44,897 nucleotides of DNA, from the NCBI GenBank assembly GCA_002480525.1, contig DLCH01000074.1, positions 98,095-142,991 of the forward strand, written 5' to 3'. Under the pieces are notes generated by a model. It was not told where the DNA came from and searched no databases. It saw only the letters and a list, made by a program, of their open reading frames with translations. Of this stretch, positions 7,997 through 15,882 are shown piece after piece (position 1 is the stretch's first letter; every line of letters starts with the position of its first letter). The stretch is from Gammaproteobacteria bacterium UBA7803. Its GTDB lineage: Bacteria > Pseudomonadota > Gammaproteobacteria > Pseudomonadales > Azotimanducaceae. The position numbers and the translations under genes were made by a program.

Positions 7997-9045
7997 CAGA
8001 ACACGCCCTCGGCCATGAGCGCCGTGGCCGGCTCGCCCATGGCATCCTCCCTGGCGAGGTCCAGCCCGCCGCACAGCAGGCCGATGGCGCGGGCCTCGCG
8101 CATGTGTTTCTCCACCGGATAGTCCTGCATGAAGCCGAGCCCGCCGAGCACCTGGACCGCGGCGGGACCGACGAAGGCGGACTGGTCGACGGCTTCGGCG
8201 AAGGCGGTTGCCGCCGCCTCGATGCCGGCCCCCGGCCCGCCGACGCCGCTGTCCAGGCGCCACGCCGCTTCCTGCACGAGCAGCCGGCAGCCGGTCACGG
8301 CGGTGTTCATGTCCGTCAGCAGAAACGTCAGGCCCTGGTGGTGGGCGATGGGCTTGCCGAAGGTCACGCGCTCCATGGCGTAGCTGCGCGCATAGCCGGC
8401 CGCCGCCTCCAGCACGCCCACCAGCAGGCTGGCGAGGTACAGCCGGGCGCGGGCCAGCGCCGGCGCCGTGGCGACCCGGTGGAACCGGGCGACGGGCACG
8501 TCGTCCAGCCGCAGCCGTACCGGCCCCGTGGCCCGCAGGCCGCCGCCGCGCACCGGCTCGGCGTCCAGGCCCTGCTGGATCAGCGCGATGCCGGTGGGGC
8601 AGAGCACCACCAGGTCGGTGACGCCGGCGGGCGCGAAGTGAACGTCGCCGGTGGCGTGGCGTTCCGTGACGCTGAGCAGGCCGTCTTCGGGGGTGACGAG
8701 CCAGGCCCGGCGCGCCGGGTCGGCGGCGATGGCCTCGGCGGTGGGCGTATCGTCGGCCGCCAGCAGTCCGTAGGCGCCGGTGCCCAGGCGGTCCAGGGCC
8801 AGGGCGGCTCCCGGGTCGGCGCGGCCGAGCGCCTCGTTCACCAGCACGCGCTCGATCATGCCGAGCCCGGTGCCCGGCAGTTCCAGGCCGATCAGGCCGA
8901 GGTCTTCGTAGAGCTGGCGCGCGGCGCTGTCCGGGGTGCGCCCGGCTTCCGCCGTCCGGGCGGCGGGCGCCAGCCGGTCCTGGCCGAAGCGGTCCACCGC
9001 GTCCAGCAGAATCCGGGCTTCGTCGCCGATGGTGAAATCGATCAT
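7996..9045 (-). CDS. acyl-CoA dehydrogenase, short partner subunit
   Basis: A 349-residue member of the acyl-CoA dehydrogenase family, shorter than the usual 380-400. It has the helical N-terminal domain and the C-terminal V-T-F-G-K-P-I-A-H-H-Q-G segment. The E-G-T-x-x-I-Q motif that carries the catalytic Glu is replaced by C-G-G-L-D-L-A-R-E. It may therefore be the non-catalytic subunit of a heterotetramer with the 6809-7996 product, to which it is coupled by a one-base stop/start overlap. It is the first gene of the operon. A 181-nt region with a terminator-like hairpin separates it from the aminotransferase gene upstream. The heteromer model is an inference from known FadE pairs. Confidence 0.87.
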   Translation of the reverse strand: MIDFTIGDEARILLDAVDRFGQDRLAPAARTAEAGRTPDSAARQLYEDLGLIGLELPGTGLGMIERVLVNEALGRADPGAALALDRLGTGAYGLLAADDTPTAEAIAADPARRAWLVTPEDGLLSVTERHATGDVHFAPAGVTDLVVLCPTGIALIQQGLDAEPVRGGGLRATGPVRLRLDDVPVARFHRVATAPALARARLYLASLLVGVLEAAAGYARSYAMERVTFGKPIAHHQGLTFLLTDMNTAVTGCRLLVQEAAWRLDSGVGGPGAGIEAAATAFAEAVDQSAFVGPAAVQVLGGLGFMQDYPVEKHMREARAIGLLCGGLDLAREDAMGEPATALMAEGVF

Positions 9046-9181
9046 GGTCTCCCGTCGGACAGGGCCGCGCGGCCGGCGGACGGTGGGCCGCCCGGGTGGC
9101 GGCGGTTCACCGTTCCGGCGCGGCCGGTCGGGCCGCGCGGCAAGCTGGCTGTGACATCTCCTCCCCGCGTCCGATAGTGGT

Positions 9182-9217
9182 GGAGCCGGTGGCGCTTTGC
9201 AACGCGCCGGCGGCTCC
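9182..9217 (-). terminator. strong GC hairpin downstream of the aminotransferase gene
   Basis: Arms GGAGCCGGTGGCGC (9182-9195) and GCGCCGGCGGCTCC (9204-9217) pair with two internal mismatches around an 8-nt loop. The hairpin lies 10 nt after the stop of the minus-strand aminotransferase gene and before the acyl-CoA dehydrogenase operon. No clear T-run follows, so it could be a Rho-independent terminator of weak type or an mRNA end-stabilising structure. Confidence 0.5.
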
Positions 9218-9226
9218 CCGGGACGG

Positions 9227-10354
9227 TCAGTCCAGGGCGTCCAGGGCCCGTTCGAGGGTGCTCACGGTGCGGTCGACGTCGGCGATCTTGTCGAGGCCGA
9301 ACAGGCCGATGCGGAAGGTCTTGAACCCTTCGGGCTCGTCGCACATCAGCGGCACGCCCGCTGCCACCTGCAGGCCGAGCTCGGCGAAGCGGCGTCCGGT
9401 CCTGATGCCGTCGTCGTCGGTGTAGCTGACCACCACGCCGGGCGCCTGGAAGCCGGGCGCGGCCACGCTCCGGTAGCCGTGCCGTTCGAGGGTGGCGCGG
9501 ACCCGCTGGCCCAGCTCGAGCAGCCCCTGGCGTACCCGCTCCCGGCCGACGGCCAGCGTCTCCCGCATCACGTCGCGCAGCGTCCGCAGGCCGTCGGTGG
9601 GCATGGTGGCGTGGTAGGCGTGGGCACCGTTCTCGTAGGCCTGCATGATCTCCAGCCACTTCCGCAGGTCGCAGGCGAAGCTGGTGCTGGTGGTTTCCGG
9701 CAGTTTCGCGAGCGCGCGCTCGGAGAGCATGACCAGGCCGCAGCACGGCGTGCCGGTCCAGCCTTTCTGGGGCGCGCTGATCAGCACGTCGACACCGGTG
9801 TCGCGCATGTCCACCCAGATCGTGCCGGAGGCGATGCAGTCGAGGACGAACAATCCGCCGTGCTCGTGGACGGCCTCGGCGACGGCGCGCAGGTAGTCGT
9901 CGGGCAGCATCATGCCGGCGGAGGTCTCGACGTGGGGGGCGAACACCACGTCGGGCTTCTCCGCGCGGATGGTGGCGACCACCTCGTCGATGGGCGCCGG
10001 CGACAGCGGCGCCTGTGGACCGTCGCCGGCGAAGCGCGCCTTCAGCACGGTGCTGGCTGCGGGGATGCCGCCCATCTCGAAGATCTGGGTCCAGCGGTAG
10101 CTGAACCAGCCGTTGCGGATCACCAGGCAGCGCTTCCCGGTGGCGAACTGACGCGCCACCGCCTCCATGCCGAAGGTGCCGCTGCCCGGCACGACCACCG
10201 CCGCGTCGGCGGCGTAGACGTCCTTGAGCATGGTCGAGACGTCCCGCATCACCTGCTGGAACGCGCCGGACATGTGGTTGAGGGAGCGGTCCGTGTAGAC
10301 CACCGAATATTCCAGCAGGCCATCGGGATCGACGTCGGGCAGCAGTCCGGGCAT
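9227..10354 (-). CDS. class V aminotransferase (alanine-glyoxylate/serine-pyruvate type)
   Basis: A 375-residue PLP enzyme of fold type I. Lys197 in the motif S-A-P-Q-K-G-W-T-G is the expected Schiff-base lysine, and F-V-L-D-C-I-A-S-G upstream holds the acidic residue that contacts the pyridine nitrogen. The V-V-V-P-G-S-G-T-F-G-M-E segment near residue 55 is the cofactor phosphate loop. The overall pattern fits the alanine-glyoxylate/serine-glyoxylate aminotransferase group, which moves amino groups between small amino and keto acids; the true substrate pair is open. The gene stands alone, with a hairpin downstream and about 75 nt between it and the SRPBCC gene. The ATG at 10354 is the only good start. 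Confidence 0.88.
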   Translation of the reverse strand: MPGLLPDVDPDGLLEYSVVYTDRSLNHMSGAFQQVMRDVSTMLKDVYAADAAVVVPGSGTFGMEAVARQFATGKRCLVIRNGWFSYRWTQIFEMGGIPAASTVLKARFAGDGPQAPLSPAPIDEVVATIRAEKPDVVFAPHVETSAGMMLPDDYLRAVAEAVHEHGGLFVLDCIASGTIWVDMRDTGVDVLISAPQKGWTGTPCCGLVMLSERALAKLPETTSTSFACDLRKWLEIMQAYENGAHAYHATMPTDGLRTLRDVMRETLAVGRERVRQGLLELGQRVRATLERHGYRSVAAPGFQAPGVVVSYTDDDGIRTGRRFAELGLQVAAGVPLMCDEPEGFKTFRIGLFGLDKIADVDRTVSTLERALDALD

Positions 10355-10430
10355 GGCAGTCTCGCGTTCAGTCAGGAAGCCGCGGATTTTCCCCGATCGG
10401 AGCCGGGAGGTACAACGCCGGACACGGTGC

Positions 10431-10913
10431 TCAGCCGGCGCGCTCCGCGCAGCGGCGGGCCAGCGCGCCGAGCAGGTCGCGCCACCACTCGGCGAGGCGG
10501 AGCTGCAGCGGCCCGTCCGGGAAGCCGTGCCGGGCGGCGCTGTCCGCCGGCACCCGGTGGAAGCCCCGGTGCTCGACTCGCACCCGGGTGATGGTCTCGC
10601 CGATGCGCTCGAAGTGGACGTCGACCTCGGTGGTGAGGCCGTCGGGAAAGTCCGGCTGGTGCCAGCTCAGGGTCAGCCGCTCGGGCGGCTCCCAGTGCAG
10701 CACCCGGCCGATCTCGCAGATCTCACCGTCCGGCGTCGTCTCCGTCAGCGCGCCGCCGCGCCCCCGGGCGAGGTGCATCCGGCCGGGACGCCGTGCGCCC
10801 GTGCGGAACAGGGGGTTGGCGCGCCACCATTCGCCGATGTCGTCGACGAACACGTCGAAGGCGTCCTGCTGGGACGCCTCGACCCGCAGCGCCACCAGCA
10901 CCCGTGAGCTCAC
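10431..10913 (-). CDS. SRPBCC (AHSA1-like START-fold) protein
   Basis: A 160-residue protein with the AHSA1/activator-of-Hsp90 type SRPBCC pattern: A-F-D-V-F-V-D-D-I-G-E-W-W near the N-terminus, E-I-G-R-V-L-H-W-E-P-P-E-R-L-T-L-S-W in the middle and a final helix with W-W-R-D-L-L. The GTG at 10913 overlaps the stop of the arsR-type gene by 4 nt (GTGA). It is preferred to an upstream ATG at 10967 that would run deep into that gene. ArsR-SRPBCC pairs are common in bacteria and the SRPBCC partner is thought to bind a hydrophobic ligand. The function in this operon is not known. Confidence 0.85.
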   Translation of the reverse strand: MSSRVLVALRVEASQQDAFDVFVDDIGEWWRANPLFRTGARRPGRMHLARGRGGALTETTPDGEICEIGRVLHWEPPERLTLSWHQPDFPDGLTTEVDVHFERIGETITRVRVEHRGFHRVPADSAARHGFPDGPLQLRLAEWWRDLLGALARRCAERAG

Positions 10914-11260
10914 CGGCGGGTCCTGGCCTCGACGTGGCGCTTGAAGGCGGCGAGCTGGGTCGTCCACAGCCGTTCGCTCTCGGCCAGCCAGGACTGGAGT
11001 CCCTGGATCGGCTCCGGAACCAGCTCGTAGATGCGCACCCGGGCGTCGAACTCCGGGTGGGATTCCCGGACCAGCCCGGATCGGCGCAGTGTGCGCAGGT
11101 GGCGGCTCATGGCCGGCGCCGAGAGGCCGACCGCGCGGGCCAGCTCGCCGGCGGAGCGGGGTGACTCGCCGAGCAGCTCCACCACCCGCCGGCGGCTGGG
11201 GTCGGCGAGGGCGGCCAGCGTCCGGTCCAGGTCCCCGTCCGCTGCGGGCGTCGCGGCCAA
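10910..11260 (-). CDS. ArsR/SmtB-family transcriptional repressor
   Basis: A 116-residue winged-helix protein. The region from about residue 16 to 70 has the ArsR pattern: L-A-D-P-S-R-R-R-V-V-E-L-L, then A-G-E-L-A-R-A-V-G-L-S-A-P-A-M-S-R-H-L as the DNA-reading helix, then the L-R-R-S-G-L-V wing. It has no C-V-C metal-binding motif in helix 3, so it belongs to the non-metal ArsR branch often paired with SRPBCC proteins. It starts 4 nt after the VOC gene ends and overlaps the SRPBCC gene, so the three form one operon. The palindromes at 11761-11786 are the likely binding site. Confidence 0.9.
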   Translation of the reverse strand: MAATPAADGDLDRTLAALADPSRRRVVELLGESPRSAGELARAVGLSAPAMSRHLRTLRRSGLVRESHPEFDARVRIYELVPEPIQGLQSWLAESERLWTTQLAAFKRHVEARTRR

Positions 11261-11264
11261 CGCG

Positions 11265-11720
11265 TCAGATCCAGCCGGTGATCTTGAGACCGCTCGCCTG
11301 CTCGGCGGCTTCCCGGGTGACCTGGCGGACCGTCTGGGCGACGGTCCAGATGTGGCCCTCGGGGTCGCGGCAGCGGTAGGTGCGGTCGCCGTAGAACTGC
11401 TCGGCGGGCGGATCGACGATCTCCGCGCCGGCGGCCCGTGCCCGTTCGCAGTGGGCGTCCACGTCCTCGTCGACGTGCACGTGCAGGCTCTGGGTGTTGC
11501 GTCCGTCCAGGGAGGCGGGGCTGCGATGGGCGTCCGACCACTCGGAGCCGACCATCAGCGCGGCGTCGCCGAAGCGCATCTCGGCATGGGCCAGGTTGCC
11601 GTCGCCGTCCTCGATCAGCATGAACAGCTCGAAGCCGAAGGCGCGCTCCAGCCAGCCGATGGCGGCGCGGGGATCACGGTAGACGAGGGCGGCGGTCAGT
11701 ACGGGGCGCCAGTCGGACAT
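11265..11720 (-). CDS. VOC-family (glyoxalase/PhnB-like) protein
   Basis: A 151-residue protein with the paired beta-alpha-beta-beta-beta modules of the vicinal-oxygen-chelate superfamily: A-I-G-W-L-E-R-A-F-G-F-E at the start of the first and Y-G-D-R-T-Y-R-C-R-D-P-E-G-H-I-W near the end. This is the PhnB/YP_-type small VOC group, which includes glyoxalases, antibiotic-binding proteins and dioxygenase-like enzymes; no activity can be assigned. The ATG at 11720 is chosen because GGAG lies 7 nt upstream; the ATG at 11744 adds eight basic residues without a site. It is the first gene of the VOC-ArsR-SRPBCC operon. Confidence 0.85.
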   Translation of the reverse strand: MSDWRPVLTAALVYRDPRAAIGWLERAFGFELFMLIEDGDGNLAHAEMRFGDAALMVGSEWSDAHRSPASLDGRNTQSLHVHVDEDVDAHCERARAAGAEIVDPPAEQFYGDRTYRCRDPEGHIWTVAQTVRQVTREAAEQASGLKITGWI

Positions 11721-11760
11721 GATGAGGCTCCTGCGTCGGGACACGGTTGCGTTGCTGGCG

Positions 11761-11793
11761 AATAGTTAACTATTACGTTAATAGTTTCGTCAA
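11761..11793 (-). promoter_or_regulatory. promoter and triple half-site operator of the VOC-ArsR-SRPBCC operon
   Basis: AATAGTTAACTATT (11761-11774) is a perfect 14-bp palindrome. Its right arm also pairs with a third copy, AATAGTT (11780-11786), across ACGTT. The three half-sites alternate in direction. On the minus strand TTGACG (11793-11788) is a good -35 element, so the half-sites fill the -35 to -10 spacer. This placement fits autorepression by the ArsR protein. The -35 overlaps the stop of the MFS gene. Confidence 0.75.
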
Positions 11794-13034
11794 CCGGTAT
11801 CTTTCGGCCCGTCGCCGTCGTCGCCGCCGTGCCCGCGCCGCTCCACCCGCACCACGAACGTGAACACCAGCAGCGGCACGTACACGCCCAGGGTCACCAG
11901 GTACGGCAGCCGGCCGTCGAGCTGATACAGGGCGGTGCCCAGCAGCGGGCCGATGGTGAAGCCCAGCGGCCCGCAGGAACTGGCCACGCCCGCGACGGCG
12001 CCCTGCTCGTCGGCGGACACCGCCAGGGACGCGCCGGCCATGAAGCCCGGTCCGGCCAGCCCCATGCCGAACCCGAGCACGGCCATGGCGGCGAGGTAGG
12101 CGGCTTCCCGCTCGGCCAGCGCGATGGCCAGGAACGCGGCCAGCAGGATCGGCATGGCCAGGCGCAGCAGGGTGAACGGCGCCAGGTCGAGGCGCTGGAC
12201 GATGACGCCCTGGGCGATCAGCGAGGAGATGGCCATCAGCATCATGGCCGTGCCGAACAGCCGGGCCGTCTCCGGGCCGGTGAGCCCGAGCACGTCCTGG
12301 AGACGGAACGGCAGGGTCTGCTGCACCACCGCCATGCCCATGAACATGGTCACGCCCACCACGACGAAGGGCAGGATCCGGCGGTCGAGGTAGGACAGGC
12401 GGCTGCGCGCGCGGGTCTCGGTGTGCCGCCGGGGCTCCGGCAGGCCGACCAGCACGGCGATGGCCGCGACCAGCGTGACCACCGCGGCGAAGTAGATGGG
12501 CGTCAGCAGCGAGAACACGGCCAGCAGTCCACCGAGGGCCGGCCCGGCCACCGCCCCGACGTTGTTGGCGGCGCCGATGGCGCCCATGCCCCGGGTGCGG
12601 GAGTGGACGTCGGTGATGTCCGCCATGTAGGCGCTGGACGCCGGCGGCGTGGCCGACATCACCGACGCCTGGGCCATGCGCGCCAGGGTCAGGGCGAAGA
12701 AGGCGGGCAGAGGCGCCAGCAGGCCGGCGAGGGCGGCCTGGAACACCGAGGCGAACACCAGGGTGCCTGCGGTGTAGCCGAACAGGCCCACCAGCATCAC
12801 CCGGCGCCGTCCCCAGCGGTCGCTGACGCGCCCCCAGACCGGGCTGGCGAAGAAGAACATGATGGACGAGCCGGCGATGATGCCGCCGACCTGCACCTCG
12901 GACAGGCCGACCTCCCGCCCGAGCGGCGCGAGCACGGCGAACACGATGGTCTGGCCCATGCCCACGGCCACCAGCGCCGCGAACAGCAGATAGCGGGCGC
13001 GCCGCGGCGTGGTGGCTGTGGTCGGTGCGGTCAA
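11790..13034 (-). CDS. MFS transporter, TetA/DHA1-like drug exporter
   Basis: A 414-residue protein with about twelve hydrophobic segments and the MFS loop motif G-R-V-S-D-R-W-G-R-R-R between segments 2 and 3. A second motif, A-A-N-N-V-G-A-V-A-G-P-A-L-G-G in segment 5, is the antiporter motif C of drug:proton antiporters (DHA1). The protein should export small molecules across the inner membrane using the proton gradient. The substrate is unknown. It ends within the promoter of the ArsR operon and diverges from another MFS gene 119 nt away. The C-terminal tail is charged and Gly/Asp-rich. Confidence 0.88.
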   Translation of the reverse strand: MTAPTTATTPRRARYLLFAALVAVGMGQTIVFAVLAPLGREVGLSEVQVGGIIAGSSIMFFFASPVWGRVSDRWGRRRVMLVGLFGYTAGTLVFASVFQAALAGLLAPLPAFFALTLARMAQASVMSATPPASSAYMADITDVHSRTRGMGAIGAANNVGAVAGPALGGLLAVFSLLTPIYFAAVVTLVAAIAVLVGLPEPRRHTETRARSRLSYLDRRILPFVVVGVTMFMGMAVVQQTLPFRLQDVLGLTGPETARLFGTAMMLMAISSLIAQGVIVQRLDLAPFTLLRLAMPILLAAFLAIALAEREAAYLAAMAVLGFGMGLAGPGFMAGASLAVSADEQGAVAGVASSCGPLGFTIGPLLGTALYQLDGRLPYLVTLGVYVPLLVFTFVVRVERRGHGGDDGDGPKDTG

Positions 13035-13153
13035 TGGCGGTTCCGTGGCGGTGAAACGGCGGCGGGAAAAGCGCGGGATTATACAGAGCCGGCGGCGCCC
13101 ATGCCGTGACCCTGCAGGGCCATGGTAGACTGGCCGGCTTCCCGAGGACGATC

Positions 13154-14428
13154 GTGGCCAGCCGAGACATATTCAGCGCCCTGCAGGTACCGGATTTCCG
13201 CTGGCTCTGGCTCGGCAGTCTCGGCTCGTCCTTCGCGATGAACATGCAGATCATCGCCAGGGGCTGGCTGGTCTACACCCTCACCTCGTCGTCCATGGAC
13301 CTGGCCTGGGTCACCCTGTCGTTCATGCTGCCCACGGTGGCGTTCTCGCTGTGGGGCGGCGTGGTGGCCGACCGGCTGCCGAAGAAGCGCATCATCGTCA
13401 CCGCCCAGACCCTGAACTGCGTCGCCACGCTGGTGATGGCGGCCATCATCCTGAGCGACAAGGTCACGTTCTGGGATTTCATCTGGTTCGGGTTCTTCAA
13501 CGGCACCGTGCTGGCGCTGTCCATGCCGGCCAGGCAGGCGTTCGTGCCCGAGCTGATTCCGGACCGGCTGATCTTCACGGCCATGGCCCTGAACACCACG
13601 AGCTGGAACCTGTCGCGCATCCTCGGGCCGGCGCTGGCCGGCTTCCTGATCGCCTGGGTGGCCCACGGCGACACGTCCTCCACCTACGGGGTCGGCATCG
13701 TCTACCTGATGATCGCGGCGCTGTACTTCATCTCGGCGGCGACCATGCTGCTGGTCCGCCGCTCGGGCAACATCAAGGCGCCGGACGACAAGAGCCCGTT
13801 CGCCGACATGGTCGACGGCCTGCGCTACGTCCGTGAGAACCCGCCGGTGTTCGGGCTGATCCTGCTGTCCATCGTGCCGTTCCTGTTCGGCATGCCGCTC
13901 AACACCCTGCTGCCCGCCTTCAACGAGGACATCCTGGGCGGCGGCCCGGAGGATCTCGGCATGCTCATGTCGGCGATGGGCGGCGGCGCGATTCTCGGCT
14001 CGCTGATGCTCGCGGCCATGGGCGAGCTCCGCAACAAGGCGGCCTGGCTCATCGCCACCTGCGTCGGCTGGGGCGCGTTCACCACCGCCTTCGGGTCCGC
14101 CCAGGTGGTCTGGCTGGCGGTGGCGCTGGTCGCCGCCATCGGCTGGCTGTCGGCCTGGAACATGTCCCTCAATCGCGGCCTGCTGCAGATGCAGGTCGAC
14201 CCGGTGATGCGCGGGCGGATCATGAGCATCGACATGATGTCCCACGGCCTGATGCCGCTCGGCGTCATTCCCATCAGCGTGATCGCGGAACGCTACAGCG
14301 TGGCGGTGGCCCTCGAGGTGGCGGGCGTGGTGTTCGTGCTGGTGGTGCTGGCGCTGGCCGCGTTCACCACGTCCGTGCGGCGGGTGGATCAGGACCTGCC
14401 GAGGCCCATGGAGATCCGCGAGAGCTGA
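13154..14428 (+). CDS. MFS transporter, EntS/DHA3-like exporter
   Basis: A 424-residue membrane protein with about twelve segments. The N-terminus, F-S-A-L-Q-V-P-D-F-R-W-L-W-L-G-S, and the G-G-V-V-A-D-R-L-P-K-K-R loop are typical of the DHA3 group, which includes EntS and macrolide exporters. The GTG at 13154 is preferred because GAGGA lies 5 nt upstream; an in-frame ATG at 13106 has no such site. The gene is divergent from the DHA1-like exporter, so the two may share control. The substrate is not predictable from the sequence. Confidence 0.87.
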   Translation: MASRDIFSALQVPDFRWLWLGSLGSSFAMNMQIIARGWLVYTLTSSSMDLAWVTLSFMLPTVAFSLWGGVVADRLPKKRIIVTAQTLNCVATLVMAAIILSDKVTFWDFIWFGFFNGTVLALSMPARQAFVPELIPDRLIFTAMALNTTSWNLSRILGPALAGFLIAWVAHGDTSSTYGVGIVYLMIAALYFISAATMLLVRRSGNIKAPDDKSPFADMVDGLRYVRENPPVFGLILLSIVPFLFGMPLNTLLPAFNEDILGGGPEDLGMLMSAMGGGAILGSLMLAAMGELRNKAAWLIATCVGWGAFTTAFGSAQVVWLAVALVAAIGWLSAWNMSLNRGLLQMQVDPVMRGRIMSIDMMSHGLMPLGVIPISVIAERYSVAVALEVAGVVFVLVVLALAAFTTSVRRVDQDLPRPMEIRES

Positions 14429-14504
14429 GCGGCCGTCGTCCGTGCCATTGCCCGTCGGCTTCTGACCCCGTAGCGTAGGGGCATTCCGGGCGAACAGGGT
14501 CCCC

Positions 14505-14948
14505 ATGAGTCACCGGATCGCCTTCTACGAGTTGGAAGACGGTCGGGGCATCAAGCTCCTCGGCGCGGGCCGTGTACCGGGCCAGGAGCTGGTCGCCTCG
14601 AATCAGGTCTTTCAGGAACGCTTCGGCGAGCGGTTCCGCGGCGCCGAGTTCTGGCTGTCCGACTACCGCGAGTTGGACGCCTCCGAGGTCTCCGTCGACC
14701 ACTCCCGTTCCATCGCCAACATCGCCATGGGCACCGGCCGCTCGGACCTGGTGCTGGCGATTCTCTGCACCCGTCAGCTCGAGTTCGCCATGACCCGGAT
14801 GTGGGAAGGGCAGGCGGCCCCCACGGGCTGGACCATGGCCGTGTTCAACGACCCGGCGTCGATGGACGACTGGTTCGTCGAGCACCTCGGCCGCACCGTC
14901 GATCCGGATGGCGGAACGCTGCTGATGGACTGGGTTCCCGAGCGCTGA
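14505..14948 (+). CDS. hypothetical 147-residue protein
   Basis: I do not recognise this family. The product is soluble, acidic and contains mixed alpha/beta patterns. Notable pieces are H-R-I-A-F-Y-E-L-E-D-G-R-G at the N-terminus, D-Y-R-E-L-D near residue 54, S-I-A-N-I-A-M-G near 69 and M-D-D-W-F-V-E-H-L-G-R-T near 121. The arrangement of short strand and helix segments could fit a STAS-like or SpoIIAA-like fold, but this is a guess. The codon use matches neighbouring genes, which supports a real gene. No strong ribosome site is seen before the ATG. It lies 76 nt after the exporter and converges on the diiron oxygenase gene across a hairpin. Confidence 0.65.
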   Translation: MSHRIAFYELEDGRGIKLLGAGRVPGQELVASNQVFQERFGERFRGAEFWLSDYRELDASEVSVDHSRSIANIAMGTGRSDLVLAILCTRQLEFAMTRMWEGQAAPTGWTMAVFNDPASMDDWFVEHLGRTVDPDGGTLLMDWVPER

Positions 14949-14964
14949 CGGGCGGAGCCTGCCG

Positions 14965-14986
14965 GCGGCGGCCGCCCGGCCGCCGC
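14965..14986. terminator. hairpin between convergent genes
   Basis: A perfect 9-bp stem, GCGGCGGCC (14965-14973) and GGCCGCCGC (14978-14986), with a GCCC loop lies between the convergent genes ending at 14948 and 15001. It could serve both strands. There is no T-run. Confidence 0.5.
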
Positions 14987-15000
14987 GCGCCGCCGGAGCG

Positions 15001-15882
15001 TCAGAGCTCCGGCTCCTCGTCGAGCAGGCCGATCTTCAGGAAGAACCTCACCGTGCCCCGGGAGATGTCCCGGCGCAGCGTCTTCTGGGACTCCGACGCC
15101 AGCGCGAGCTGCTGCACCTCGTAGGGATTCTCGATGCCGGCGTCCCGGTAGGCGGCCGGGTTGTAGAAGGTCACCCAGTTGACGCGCATGAAGCCGGCGA
15201 GCCACTTGCGGAACGCCGTCAGCGTCTCCTCCGGCCACTGCGGCAGGTGCTCCGCGGCCAGCTCCGTCAGGTAGGCCCGGTCGAAGGCGAGATGGCGCGC
15301 CTCGTCCTGGTGGTGCACCCGGCTGATCTCCCGCGCCAGCGGATCGCAGCGGTCGTCCTGCATGGTGCGCACGTTGTAGTAGTCGCCGAACGCCTCCACC
15401 ACCATGGCCATGGCGTAGAAGCGGATCAGCGCCTCGCCCGGCGCCATCGGGCCCTCGGCGAACGCGAGCTTCTTCTCCGGGTACACGCGTCCGGCGTAGG
15501 TGTCGCAGAACACGCCGAACATGATCATGTGCTTGTTTTCCTCGTCGAGGAAATGATGCAGATAGTCCGTGATCTCCGGGGTCGCGTCGCGGCCGTAGAG
15601 CTGGGTCGCCAGTCCCGAGACCAGCAGCCGCTCGCCGTTCAGCGTGTTGGAGAACAGCGTGGCCGTCTCGTAGACCGTCAGCGCGTGGATCTGCTCGTCG
15701 GTCAGCGAGTTCAAGACCTCGGTGCCCGCCAGAGTGGTGATCTCCGGCGACATGGCGAAGCGGTCGGGGTCGAGCCGCTCCGGCCACTCGAAGCTGTGGT
15801 AGACGTCGTAGAAGCGCTCCCGGGACATCGCGCTCAGGCGGCGCGAGAGCTCGTTGGTGCGGGTCAGGTCGACCGCGTTCAT
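15001..15882 (-). CDS. AurF-like diiron oxygenase
   Basis: A 293-residue protein of the AurF (p-aminobenzoate N-oxygenase) diiron family. The ligand pattern is clear: E84 in a helix, E-E-N-K-H (E115, H118), E163 in V-V-E-A-F-G-D-Y-Y, and H190-x3-E194-x2-H197. The spacings E163-H190-E194-H197 equal those I recall for AurF (E196-H223-E227-H230). It should use O2 to oxidise an amine or another group on a substrate that cannot be identified here. The ATG at 15882 has GGAGG 5 nt upstream and overlaps the stop of the flavin monooxygenase gene by 4 nt, so the pair is co-translated. An FNR-type box lies before the operon. Confidence 0.88.
   Translation of the reverse strand: MNAVDLTRTNELSRRLSAMSRERFYDVYHSFEWPERLDPDRFAMSPEITTLAGTEVLNSLTDEQIHALTVYETATLFSNTLNGERLLVSGLATQLYGRDATPEITDYLHHFLDEENKHMIMFGVFCDTYAGRVYPEKKLAFAEGPMAPGEALIRFYAMAMVVEAFGDYYNVRTMQDDRCDPLAREISRVHHQDEARHLAFDRAYLTELAAEHLPQWPEETLTAFRKWLAGFMRVNWVTFYNPAAYRDAGIENPYEVQQLALASESQKTLRRDISRGTVRFFLKIGLLDEEPEL

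Noticed and set aside
13079..14506. Long minus-strand open frame (475 residues) opposite the DHA3 exporter
   Set aside because: His/Gln/Arg-rich composition without any motif, fully antisense to a clear MFS gene; a GC-codon shadow.
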